Below the pieces are notes generated by a model. It did not search any database and was not told where the DNA came from. It worked only from the letters and a program-made list of their open reading frames with translations. This document shows, one piece after another, positions 27,187-34,310 of a stretch of 64,000 nucleotides of DNA. The DNA comes from Bacteroidaceae bacterium (GTDB taxonomy: Bacteria; Bacteroidota; Bacteroidia; Bacteroidales; Bacteroidaceae), in the NCBI GenBank assembly GCA_017552435.1, contig JAFZPZ010000110.1, forward strand, positions 1-64,000. Direction: 5' to 3'. The stretch's first letter is position 1. Each line of letters opens with the position of its first letter. Both the position numbers and the translations under genes were made by a program.

Positions 27187-27203
27187 ATTTACTTCTTTCG
27201 GCG
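27187..27203 (-). repeat. Junction repeat CGCCGAAAGAAGTAAAT, copy C
   Basis: Third copy; here it encodes NRRKK plus stop at the end of the 110-aa zinc-ribbon gene. It shares a longer AAATAA extension with copy B. Confidence 0.8.
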
Positions 27204-27521
27204 ATTTTTCGCTATCTCAAAGGCACGCTGTATGCGCTGCAGCCCTTCTATGAGTTTCGGTTTGTCGGCCTCCATGCGCTGTCTTATCTCGCGGGCAGAG
27301 CGGTTGCCGTCGGCACGCTCCTGCTCGGTGGTGTGGCTGTTGAGCCACTTGTTCCAGCAGTCCTTTGAACAGAAGAAGTGGCAGCCCTCGATGCCAAAGA
27401 GTATCGGCATCTTGAACACAAAGCCCTTCTGCTGTGCCTCTGCGCCAGCCGCGCCGCCATCCTTCTCGCTGTCGAAGAGATGCTTGCCGCACTCCTCGCA
27501 ATAATACTGATGCTGTGCCAT
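27189..27521 (-). CDS. Zinc-finger protein, 110 aa
   Basis: YYCEECGKHLF (CxxC, residues 8-11) and FFCSKDCWNKW (CxxxC, residues 50-54) form a split zinc knuckle, followed by a helical basic tail ending NRRKK. Resembles small MYM/FCS-like zinc fingers. Probably nucleic-acid or protein binding. Confidence 0.7.
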   Translation of the reverse strand: MAQHQYYCEECGKHLFDSEKDGGAAGAEAQQKGFVFKMPILFGIEGCHFFCSKDCWNKWLNSHTTEQERADGNRSAREIRQRMEADKPKLIEGLQRIQRAFEIAKNRRKK

Positions 27522-27525
27522 ACGC

Positions 27526-27969
27526 TTAATGTCGTTTGATGAGTTTCGGATTGTCGTAGATGTTGCCTATTACCTTGGCCCATTCGTGAGTAGGGGCGTT
27601 GCAGGGGAACTCGTCGTCGAGGTCGCCGAGACGGATAGGCACTATCTTGTCCCAATACTCCAGTTCGCTCTCGATGATCACACCGCGAGCCACCTTGCGG
27701 TAGTGTTCTGTCAGTTCGGGGATGCGGGCCTCGTGCGCCTTCCGCTTGGCCTCGTAGTCCTCCATCCACTTTCTCACCTCTTCGTCGTGTTCGGCCTTCG
27801 TCTTACCCGTGATGCGCAGATAGGCGTCATCGTCGGTGTCCGTCGAAAGCAGGTACTTGTCGTTGAACACGGCCTTCAACACCTCGCCGCTCTCGTCGGC
27901 AGCGGCCATTTTCCCTAAATTCTTCAGGCAGCTGTCAATCGTGCCGCCATACAATGTTACTTCTTTCAT
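27526..27969 (-). CDS. Hypothetical protein, 147 aa
   Basis: Helical, charged protein with a short tandem helix-rich centre (RKWMEDYEAKRKAHEARIPEL). MKEVTLYGGTIDSCLKNLGK start. Lies 4 nt upstream of the zinc-finger gene. Not recognised. Confidence 0.65.
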   Translation of the reverse strand: MKEVTLYGGTIDSCLKNLGKMAAADESGEVLKAVFNDKYLLSTDTDDDAYLRITGKTKAEHDEEVRKWMEDYEAKRKAHEARIPELTEHYRKVARGVIIESELEYWDKIVPIRLGDLDDEFPCNAPTHEWAKVIGNIYDNPKLIKRH

Positions 27970-28010
27970 TGATGTTTGTTTTAGATTTCAATATTAGTCA
28001 ATGTTCACAC

Positions 28011-28238
28011 TCACATATTATCAAGCTCCTTTTGCCAGTTTTTTATCTGTTCTTCCTTGTAGTTGACAGCAAGTTTGATAATCAGACTCAACAAATTTTC
28101 ATCTGCCGTGATGCGGTTGGTCCCCAAAATAATATAGCCCATGTCAAATGGAACATCATTCATAACTCGTACCTCTTCAGTTGCCATTCCGATATTGTGG
28201 GCGAGCTCTAATACTTTCTTTACTTGTTTTTTGTCCAT
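28011..28238 (-). CDS. Hypothetical protein, 75 aa
   Basis: Start at ATG 28238 (MDKKQVKKVLELAHNIGMAT); 14 more codons upstream would run into the previous intergenic region. Helical, with IILGTNRITADENLLSLII. AT-richer than its neighbours. Function unknown. Confidence 0.6.
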   Translation of the reverse strand: MDKKQVKKVLELAHNIGMATEEVRVMNDVPFDMGYIILGTNRITADENLLSLIIKLAVNYKEEQIKNWQKELDNM

Positions 28239-28292
28239 ATCGTTTTTCTTGTTATGGCCTTGCGGCCAGAAATTATACAAATTAGGTTCAAA

Positions 28293-29273
28293 TTATTCAA
28301 TGATGCCGACCGAAGTAGCACCATCGACAGCGGTTGCATCTGCGTTTCTTCGGCTTGGATATCTCTCATTGTATCGGCGCTCTGTCTCAGCCATGATTTC
28401 CTTGTACTTCTCCTTGACATCAATACCAAGGGATCTCAACACATCGAAGAACACATGGCGCTCGATGGTATTGTAGTCGGCACCCTCGACCATCGTCATA
28501 TACATGCCATAGTAATTCTGCGCCTGCTTCTTAAATGCTTCCACGTATTGTTGCGCCGTTTTCAGTTCATCCTCCAGTTCGCTGTACGACTTTTCCTGGT
28601 GTTTGGAATCCAGCTCGTGCTGCAACCGCTGGCGGTACATCAGCGAGTATTCGGTTTGCTCCTTGTGACGTCGCTGCCACGACTTCATGTTGTAGTAGAA
28701 CTTTTCGCCCAGATTCATTTCACCGTCGGTGTACTTCGTCGAGTGCAAGCGTGGAGCCTCGCGGACGATACGCAGGAATTTGCCGTGGTAAGTGCTCTCT
28801 TCAAAGACATAAATCAGTCCGGCGTATGGTGGCACCTCGTCGGGTTCGATCATCCCATCAGGTACAGCGTAATAGAAGTAGTTTGGCATCTTATCGCCCA
28901 CGGGCTTCAGCATCTGCTTTGCAACGTCCATCGTAATCTGTGGGGCTCGCTTTTGCTTCTGCTTGAGCAAGTGGTCAAAGAGGTCGGCCTGCCGTGCCTC
29001 GGTCTTCTCGTCGGGCAGCGCTGAGTTGAGCAGCAGGTGTTTCTCAACCTTGTGTCGGAAGTCGTTCATATAGTCAGCGCGGCTTATCTTCACCTCGAAC
29101 TCGTAGATGTATCCTGCCTTGGTCCAGATGAGCTTGTCGCTCTCCCATCCGAACACAAACAGTCCGTCCACGTTGTACTTCCACGAGGCGAAGAACCCGT
29201 TGAGCCGACGCTGTATCAACTGCTCGGTCAGCGGTTCGCTCTTTACTGGTGTTGATGGTTTTCTTATTCCCAT
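28293..29273 (-). CDS. Possible MmcB-like PD-(D/E)XK protein, 326 aa
   Basis: Residues 28-72 (WKYNVDGLFVFGWESDKLIW, then YEFEVKISRADYMND) follow the order of the MmcB/DUF1052 nuclease-like fold: a D, then E-x-K followed by SRAD. MmcB is a DNA-repair nuclease-like protein; here a coiled-coil C-terminal half (residues 200-300) is added. Next to a DNA methylase gene, which suggests DNA processing or modification. Family assignment is from the E-x-K/SRAD motif only. Confidence 0.55.
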   Translation of the reverse strand: MGIRKPSTPVKSEPLTEQLIQRRLNGFFASWKYNVDGLFVFGWESDKLIWTKAGYIYEFEVKISRADYMNDFRHKVEKHLLLNSALPDEKTEARQADLFDHLLKQKQKRAPQITMDVAKQMLKPVGDKMPNYFYYAVPDGMIEPDEVPPYAGLIYVFEESTYHGKFLRIVREAPRLHSTKYTDGEMNLGEKFYYNMKSWQRRHKEQTEYSLMYRQRLQHELDSKHQEKSYSELEDELKTAQQYVEAFKKQAQNYYGMYMTMVEGADYNTIERHVFFDVLRSLGIDVKEKYKEIMAETERRYNERYPSRRNADATAVDGATSVGIIE

Positions 29274-29290
29274 ATCTAAATCGTTGTTGT

Positions 29291-29782
29291 TTATTTATTC
29301 AGCGCCACATACTTTCCCTCGATGCCGGACTGGTGCAGCCGGCGGTCGCAGTCGTCGCCCCAGGCTACGAGACAGGAGCCAAAGAAGGGCGAGCCAGTGG
29401 AACCGTCGGGACGGATGAACTTCACGCGGTGACGCATGAATATCATCGACTTGGCCGTGGGGAAAATGACTTCCTGCCAGAGCAGGTTGTCCTGACGGTT
29501 GACGAGCAGGGCGATGCCGTCGCCGTGGGTGGCCATCTTCTCGCAGAAGCGGCGCAGGAGAACACGGCTGTATGGAGGGTTCATCCATACGGTGCCGTGC
29601 CAGTCGTGAGACAGTCCATCATCAGCTTTCGTCCATGCCGTCGGTGCGATGGTGAACGGTCGCCTATCCTCTGGCGGTGCGCACGGGTCGAGGTCGAAAG
29701 GTCCGAGCACGTCGATGATCCAGCGCGGGGTGTACCATTCATCAGAACTTACCGACGGATTTGTCTGTTGCCTTGTGTCCAT
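29291..29782 (-). CDS. DNA N6-adenine methyltransferase (phage Dam family)
   Basis: 163 aa. EWYTPRWIIDVLGPFDLDPCA (15-35; SAM-binding motif within it) and N68-PPY-71 (catalytic motif IV) are the marks of the phage 'Dam' N6-adenine methylase family, with LVNRQDN and MIFMRHRVKFI following in the usual order. Length is typical. Transfers methyl from SAM to adenine in phage DNA, likely to evade host restriction. Confidence 0.9.
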   Translation of the reverse strand: MDTRQQTNPSVSSDEWYTPRWIIDVLGPFDLDPCAPPEDRRPFTIAPTAWTKADDGLSHDWHGTVWMNPPYSRVLLRRFCEKMATHGDGIALLVNRQDNLLWQEVIFPTAKSMIFMRHRVKFIRPDGSTGSPFFGSCLVAWGDDCDRRLHQSGIEGKYVALNK

Positions 29783-29801
29783 GATTCGTTGTTTCTACTA
29801 A

Positions 29802-30131
29802 CTACCAAATTTCCATGTTGGGCTGAGAGCCTGGGGTGGGGGAGGAGGGCTGCGACGGGGACGCAGCAGACGGGACGGATGCGGGGGCAGATGCTTCTGT
29901 TTCGTCTTCCCACCTGCGGTGGTTCAGATAGCCTTGCGCGTACATCATGGCGATGCCTCTGCGCTGACAGTCCTCCCGGTAGGCGGTAATGCCGTTAAAA
30001 GCCGCAATACGATCCTTGACCGACAGTCGCAGGAATGCTTTCTCTGCAGCTATGCGATCGCGCTTCAGGCCGTAGGCGTTCCAGAACTCAGGGAATGTTG
30101 GCGTAGCCTTTTTCTTGATGCGTTCTCTCAT
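29802..30131 (-). CDS. Replication-associated C-terminal-domain-like protein, 109 aa
   Basis: The pattern FPEFWNAYGLKRDRIAAEKAFLRL ... YAQGYLNHRRWEDE is the helical motif found at the C-terminus of many phage replication-initiation proteins (F-x-x-FW-x-x-YP...RWxDE), followed by a Pro/Ser-rich tail ending MEIW. Here it stands alone, so it may be a helicase-loader or ssDNA-binding-partner-like factor. The start is followed upstream by the interleaved inverted repeats. Confidence 0.6.
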   Translation of the reverse strand: MRERIKKKATPTFPEFWNAYGLKRDRIAAEKAFLRLSVKDRIAAFNGITAYREDCQRRGIAMMYAQGYLNHRRWEDETEASAPASVPSAASPSQPSSPTPGSQPNMEIW

Positions 30132-30173
30132 TGATTAAAACTAATGTTTTGAATTTAACATTTTTTCTGTATG

Positions 30174-30223
30174 GGTAATTGCCGATAACCATATTGATAA
30201 TCGGCAATTACCAATATGGTTAT
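30174..30223. repeat. Two interleaved perfect inverted repeats (13 bp and 12 bp)
   Basis: Arm A GGTAATTGCCGAT (30174-30186) pairs with 30200-30212; arm B ATAACCATATTG (30185-30196) pairs with 30212-30223. Order is A-B-A'-B', so the hairpins are mutually exclusive or form a pseudoknot. Located between the DUF4494 stop and the next start. Confidence 0.85.
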
Positions 30224-30233
30224 TCGCGACTTT

Positions 30234-30731
30234 CTATGCCAGTACATTGGGGTCGATGATGACGTTATCTTTATCTTCGCTACAATTGCGATACTCAAAC
30301 ACGTCAAGTATCTTGGTCTCGTCGATGGCGCAGGCTTCGTAGTCGATCATCGTGCCTCCCATCACCTCGTCCACGTTCTTGATGGCCCGGTGAATGTTTT
30401 CAGCCTGTACGAGGTACACTACGCGGCTGCGCTTTTCCTTCTCTGTCTTTTCATCGAGAGTGAGGAAGTCGAGCTTTGCCTTGTAGTAGCGGGTAGCGGA
30501 GCAGTCTTTGTCTTCAAAGAACACCTCCTTATACTGTGCCTTCTTCAGGTCTTTCACCTCAAACTCTCCACTGATGTAGGCTGACATCGCATCGGTGATT
30601 CTCTCCTCTGCTTCGGCATAGCTGAGGGCATCAACTACATACTGTTCGGTCACTTTCTTCTGGAGACCGTCCTCCATTTGTTTTTCGTACTGGATCTTTG
30701 CTTCAAACCAGGTTGCTGTTTTACTTCTCAT
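30234..30731 (-). CDS. DUF4494 family protein, 165 aa
   Basis: TATWFEAKIQYEKQMEDGLQ, VVDALSYAEAEERI and ISGEFEVKDLKKAQYKEVFF follow the conserved order of DUF4494, a family found in Bacteroidetes and their phages and mobile elements. Function unknown. It is next to the replication and modification genes and upstream of the interleaved repeat. Confidence 0.85.
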   Translation of the reverse strand: MRSKTATWFEAKIQYEKQMEDGLQKKVTEQYVVDALSYAEAEERITDAMSAYISGEFEVKDLKKAQYKEVFFEDKDCSATRYYKAKLDFLTLDEKTEKEKRSRVVYLVQAENIHRAIKNVDEVMGGTMIDYEACAIDETKILDVFEYRNCSEDKDNVIIDPNVLA

Positions 30732-30784
30732 AATTTTAATGTTTAAATTGTGAATAAAAAGTTGTTCGCATTATGCTAAAATTG

Positions 30785-30891
30785 AAGGGAGGAGTGGACT
30801 CGAACCACCGACCTACAGATAGAACCTCTTGCGAGGCTGCTTTTCCCAAGCATTTAATCTTCTATTGCTCTACCAACTGAGCTACCTCCCC
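30785..30891 (-). tRNA. tRNA gene with 34-nt insertion in the anticodon loop
   Basis: Read on the minus strand from 30891: acceptor GGGGAGG pairs with CCTCCCT (one G-T), TA at positions 8-9, D-arm GCTC/GAGC with AGTTGGTA loop, anticodon stem ATAGA/TCTGT, variable AGGTC, T-stem GGTGG/CCACT with loop TTCGAGT, no encoded CCA. The loop between the anticodon-stem strands is 41 nt instead of 7 and contains two small hairpins (TGCTT/AAGCA and CCTC-GCAA-GAGG). The anticodon cannot be read with confidence. A tRNA pseudogene or a tRNA needing removal of an insert are both possible. Confidence 0.65.
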
Positions 30892-30896
30892 ATGGT

Positions 30897-30912
30897 GCCC
30901 ACCGCCGTGGGC
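30897..30912. other. Short GC hairpin upstream of the tRNA
   Basis: GCCCAC-CGCC-GTGGGC, a 6-bp perfect stem, lies 5 nt upstream of the tRNA 5' end on the minus strand. It may stabilise or separate the leader before tRNA processing. Confidence 0.5.
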
Positions 30913-30974
30913 TAACTCAAAACTATAAATTTAAAGAATATGAGTAAAACATAAAAGTAAAATGCCCTCACGGG

Positions 30975-31094
30975 TTATTTATCTGCATATCTTGACATGT
31001 ATCCGCAGTGCGGGCACATAAATTCTTCACCTTCCTCGTCTAATGCCTTAGCAATGTCGAGATCAAACTCCTTGTTACACTTAACGCACTTCAT
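30975..31094 (-). CDS. Zinc-ribbon micro-protein, 39 aa
   Basis: MKCVKCNKEFD ... FMCPHCGYMSRYADK: CxxC (3-6) and CxxC (27-30), a complete small zinc ribbon. The ATG overlaps the stop of the 54-aa gene (ATGA) and is preceded by AAGGAG. Probably nucleic-acid or protein binding. Confidence 0.75.
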   Translation of the reverse strand: MKCVKCNKEFDLDIAKALDEEGEEFMCPHCGYMSRYADK

Positions 31095-31255
31095 AGTTCT
31101 ATCTCCTTTGTTATACCGCACATCCTTAATGCGTGTTGCAACTCATGTACATACTCACACGGAATGTGAACATGCACTTTCCCCGTATCATTTTGATGCA
31201 ATTCCAGTTCATGCTTATAGTTTTTCAAAACAGGATCATCAACAAAATGCCACAT
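31091..31255 (-). CDS. Hypothetical protein, 54 aa
   Basis: ATG at 31255, MWHFVDDPVLKNYKHELELH, ends KEIEL-TGA overlapping the next start by ATGA. It starts 2 nt after the upstream gene's stop, so three genes here are translationally coupled. Function unknown. Confidence 0.6.
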   Translation of the reverse strand: MWHFVDDPVLKNYKHELELHQNDTGKVHVHIPCEYVHELQHALRMCGITKEIEL

Positions 31256-31257
31256 TA

Positions 31258-31671
31258 TCAGCGGACTATCTCCGAAGTTGCCTCTTGTTCTCTCTTTTCT
31301 TCGCCACGAATATCAATCATCCTATTTCGCACTTGCATTGCGGGAGAATCATGCAAACTGATTTCCAACACTTCATACTCATCGCCGTTGCTATAGCCTT
31401 TAACAAACTGCACAGCATTGTCCGTGTGCGTTACACTACACCAACCAAAGAACTGATCGGGGTACTTGGAATAATGGTATTCACACTCCTTTATCATACA
31501 CTCCCAGCCATCAACCTTTTGCAATTCTTTAAGCAGGTTTCTCGCTTCCTTGTCTATTCGTTCGCGACATTCTTTTAATTCTGACTTAAGATATTTATAA
31601 TGCCGAATATCTTCTATTAGTTTACCTTGTATTGTAACCATATCTTTACCCTTTCTTCGTTTTTTCTTCAT
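31258..31671 (-). CDS. Hypothetical protein, 137 aa
   Basis: Start at ATG 31671 (MKKKRRKGKD); a TTG four codons earlier and ATG at 31641 are alternatives. Basic N-terminus, helical stretch (YKYLKSELKECRERIDKEAR), then a beta-rich end. Not recognised. Confidence 0.6.
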   Translation of the reverse strand: MKKKRRKGKDMVTIQGKLIEDIRHYKYLKSELKECRERIDKEARNLLKELQKVDGWECMIKECEYHYSKYPDQFFGWCSVTHTDNAVQFVKGYSNGDEYEVLEISLHDSPAMQVRNRMIDIRGEEKREQEATSEIVR

Positions 31672-31712
31672 CTTGTCTGACAATGGTTTTTATAAAGTTC
31701 GCAATATCCGCA

Positions 31713-33188
31713 CTAAACTTTTGGTCTTTGCTCGTTCTTCTTTAACTTTTTATTCTCAAAGTCAAAGGTATATCCACCTTCTTTCATCTTTGAAAATAGA
31801 ATTTCGCGCTGTTCTTTGGTTGCTGGTTTGATATTATGTTCATGATGATATGTTCCTTCTTTGAACATCTGTCTGTCACCTGCTGTTAGAAAACAATAAG
31901 AACTGTAATCTGATGGTCTCACAAGTCCAAAATTAACACGTTCAAACTTCTTTAGAATAAAGATTAGTGGATTATCGTATGCCTCATGATAATCACAAAG
32001 CACATCACCAGACTTCGCATCTTGCAAAGTCCATAACCTAATTAATTCATTATCAAAATGTACTGACATTGTACCACCTAAATAATGTCTTAGGTAATAA
32101 CGATAATTGTCTATTCTCTCGACTTGATATACACTATTATGGCGTTCATTAAAGATTAGCCAATCGCGAACCTTGAACTTTGGTTCAACCTTATCAGTGG
32201 GATTCTGCTCACCATCGGTAGGCAATTCTCTTGTTACAAGAGCATTTATTCCACCATCACCTGTTTCCACTATAGTGGTGTAACTGGCTTTCTGCTCTCC
32301 CTGCTTTAACTTTTTATTTTCGGCATTCCATTCATAACCAGCTTCTTCCATCTTTTGAAATAAGAGGTCACGCTGTTCTTTGGTTGCTGGAGTTATACTA
32401 TCGTATTTGGCACTTAGTACAGAAGGAATATCTATGCCGAAACCACTAATAGAGTTATATATAAAATAAGAATCTATATTGTTATGTTCATTAAGACACT
32501 TATTCATAACGATATATTCAATTCCATTTTCGGCTTTATGGTAAAGCACATCACCATCCTTTGCATCTTGGATTGTCCAAAGTCTAAGATATCTTTGAAA
32601 CACAGCCCAATTGTTGCAGTTATATTTCCTAACATTATCGTCAATAATATACCCATCAGAAATACCATAGTAAACATTCCCTTGGGTTATTCCAACATTA
32701 TTCTTTATGCAAATATACCATTTACCTTTTTCAACACGGAAATGCGATTCAACCTTATCAGCAGGCTTTTGCTTACCTTGTTTTTCAAGCCAAGCAGCCC
32801 ATTCAGTAAGGTTATTGTCTTTTAAGTGGTCAATAATTGCACCTCTTATCCTCTCACCCTCGGACTCTGCAAGTTCGGCGAGTATTCTATCAATGGCAGC
32901 AGCAATCAAAGCACCCGCCTTAACCAAATCACGAACATCAGTTGATGGTTTGAAATCCCATCCAAATGGATAGTCTCTTCCTATTTCTACCTTCCTCATC
33001 ATAATCTCATGTTCATTGGTGTTACCCGTTTCAGCGCAGTTAATACCAATCTTTGCCGACTCCACATAGGCAATAGCAGCATAGATAAGCTCACTCGCCT
33101 TATGTTGTGAATCGTGCTGTTCACTATATCCTTCTACATCAATTTGTCTCTGCCGTTCTTCGGCAATTAGTTCAATTCCTCTTTTCAT
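31713..33188 (-). CDS. Phage protein with tandem repeated domain, 491 aa
   Basis: The N-terminal domain RGIELIAEERQRQIDVEGY...KASELIYAAIAY matches a common phage family (MazG-like helical region is one reading). The rest contains two copies of a module: RLWTIQDAKDGDVLYH ... PATKEQRDLLFQKMEEAGYE ... NKKLK (about residues 200-295 and 380-485). This module is widespread in gut phages, function unknown. AT-rich compared with the genes at 24-30 kb. Confidence 0.75.
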   Translation of the reverse strand: MKRGIELIAEERQRQIDVEGYSEQHDSQHKASELIYAAIAYVESAKIGINCAETGNTNEHEIMMRKVEIGRDYPFGWDFKPSTDVRDLVKAGALIAAAIDRILAELAESEGERIRGAIIDHLKDNNLTEWAAWLEKQGKQKPADKVESHFRVEKGKWYICIKNNVGITQGNVYYGISDGYIIDDNVRKYNCNNWAVFQRYLRLWTIQDAKDGDVLYHKAENGIEYIVMNKCLNEHNNIDSYFIYNSISGFGIDIPSVLSAKYDSITPATKEQRDLLFQKMEEAGYEWNAENKKLKQGEQKASYTTIVETGDGGINALVTRELPTDGEQNPTDKVEPKFKVRDWLIFNERHNSVYQVERIDNYRYYLRHYLGGTMSVHFDNELIRLWTLQDAKSGDVLCDYHEAYDNPLIFILKKFERVNFGLVRPSDYSSYCFLTAGDRQMFKEGTYHHEHNIKPATKEQREILFSKMKEGGYTFDFENKKLKKNEQRPKV

Positions 33189-33189
33189 A

Positions 33190-33267
33190 TCATTTATCTT
33201 TTAATAATTCTGTGTACACAGACCCAAATATAAATCCAATAACGATTGCCAATAAAATATCAGTCAT
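33190..33267 (-). CDS. Single-TM micro-protein, 25 aa
   Basis: MTDILLAIVIGFIFGSVYTE then LLKDK: one membrane segment with a charged end. The stop ends 1 nt before the 491-aa start. ATG at 33267. Confidence 0.5.
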   Translation of the reverse strand: MTDILLAIVIGFIFGSVYTELLKDK

Positions 33268-33268
33268 A

Positions 33269-33394
33269 TCACTTACCTTTTAATTGTTTATTAACCTTGT
33301 CTTTGCTTTCCTCAGGAACTCTCCCATCAAGTCCATACAGAATTATGCCGCCATGTGCATATTCGTCATTTGGTTGTAATCTGTTATCTATCAT
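33269..33394 (-). CDS. Hypothetical protein, 41 aa
   Basis: MIDNRLQPNDEYAHGGIILYG start, GRVPEESKDKVNKQLKGK end. 1 nt from the 25-aa gene. Typical small phage protein, function unknown. Confidence 0.5.
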   Translation of the reverse strand: MIDNRLQPNDEYAHGGIILYGLDGRVPEESKDKVNKQLKGK

Positions 33395-33397
33395 ATC

Positions 33398-33523
33398 TTA
33401 TTCTCCTTTCAGCGCTTTAATCACATCTTTGATTTCGTCTTTCACATCATCAAATCCGCATTCCTCAAAGGATTCCTTGACGGTATCGCGAACCTCCCTT
33501 ATTATATCTCCTAATACTCCCAT
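33398..33523 (-). CDS. Hypothetical protein, 41 aa
   Basis: MGVLGDIIREVRDTVKESFE start and IKDVIKALKGE end: an amphipathic helical peptide, ATG at 33523. Function unknown. Confidence 0.5.
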   Translation of the reverse strand: MGVLGDIIREVRDTVKESFEECGFDDVKDEIKDVIKALKGE

Positions 33524-33540
33524 AATCACTTGTATTTATA

Positions 33541-33849
33541 TTATTCTCCTGTGAACACCGTAACGGCATGCACAGGCTGTTCATATCGGATCTTTACCTT
33601 AGCGAGGTAATAGGAACAATAGTCCTTCTTGCTCATCTTCCTGCGGTGCTTCATGCACCACCCGGTATCAGACTTTATCCTTGGGGCAGAGAATCGCTTA
33701 CAGTACTTGCAACATTCCCGGTTTTCTTCATCCATCACGCCTACACCTTTCTTTGTGGCTATATACTTCGCCCTCTGGTAAGCCTTCAAGCGTTCGGCAT
33801 TCTTTTTGTACCATTCACGCATGTATTGTCTTTTCTCATCCTGGTTCAT
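33541..33849 (-). CDS. Cys-rich protein, 102 aa
   Basis: N-terminal YMREWYKKNAERLKAYQRAKY, as seen before HNH or zinc domains in phages, then ECCKYCKRF (residues 45-53), GWCMKH and DYCSYY. The cysteines suggest a zinc site, but no HNH catalytic histidine pair is clear. Possible degenerate HNH-type protein. Confidence 0.6.
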   Translation of the reverse strand: MNQDEKRQYMREWYKKNAERLKAYQRAKYIATKKGVGVMDEENRECCKYCKRFSAPRIKSDTGWCMKHRRKMSKKDYCSYYLAKVKIRYEQPVHAVTVFTGE

Positions 33850-33864
33850 ATCTTATTAAGTTTT

Positions 33865-34038
33865 TCAAATAATACACTCCCAATCTTTATCTTTTAAACG
33901 ATTTCTACTAATAGAAATATTTGTTTGTTTCCGTTCAATAACATCAGCTAAATGTAATATTGCTTCTGTTCTTTGTTGGTATTTTTCTGAAAAATGTCTT
34001 GCTATTTTCAGAATAAGTTCTCTATCTTCTTGTGTCAT
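33865..34038 (-). CDS. Hypothetical protein, 57 aa
   Basis: Start at ATG 34038 (MTQEDRELILKIARHFSEKY). Helical, charged. It lies 2 nt after the stop of the 83-aa gene. Not recognised. Confidence 0.55.
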   Translation of the reverse strand: MTQEDRELILKIARHFSEKYQQRTEAILHLADVIERKQTNISISRNRLKDKDWECII

Positions 34039-34040
34039 GA

Positions 34041-34292
34041 TTACCAAGGATATTTATTTCGTTTTTTATTTGCTCTATTTTCCCATAGATATTTCTCCGC
34101 AACATCGTGCCAAAGAAGTTTAGCAGCTTCGATCGCCTCTTCTTTAGTAGTGTATTCGCCAGGCAATGCAATGTTATGACCATGGCAAATACGCCAAGAT
34201 TTTTTACTACAACCTGCAACGTGACTCCAATTTCGTATTTCATACATGTTCCATGTTTCTTTACGAAGTCTTTTCAACAGCTTTACTTTCAT
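34041..34292 (-). CDS. Hypothetical protein, 83 aa
   Basis: Basic start (MKVKLLKRLRKETW) and a TTKEEAIEAAKLLWHDVAEKYL helix. A competing frame here is less protein-like. Function unknown. Confidence 0.6.
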   Translation of the reverse strand: MKVKLLKRLRKETWNMYEIRNWSHVAGCSKKSWRICHGHNIALPGEYTTKEEAIEAAKLLWHDVAEKYLWENRANKKRNKYPW

Positions 34293-34310
34293 CTTATTCT
34301 TCTGGTTTTA

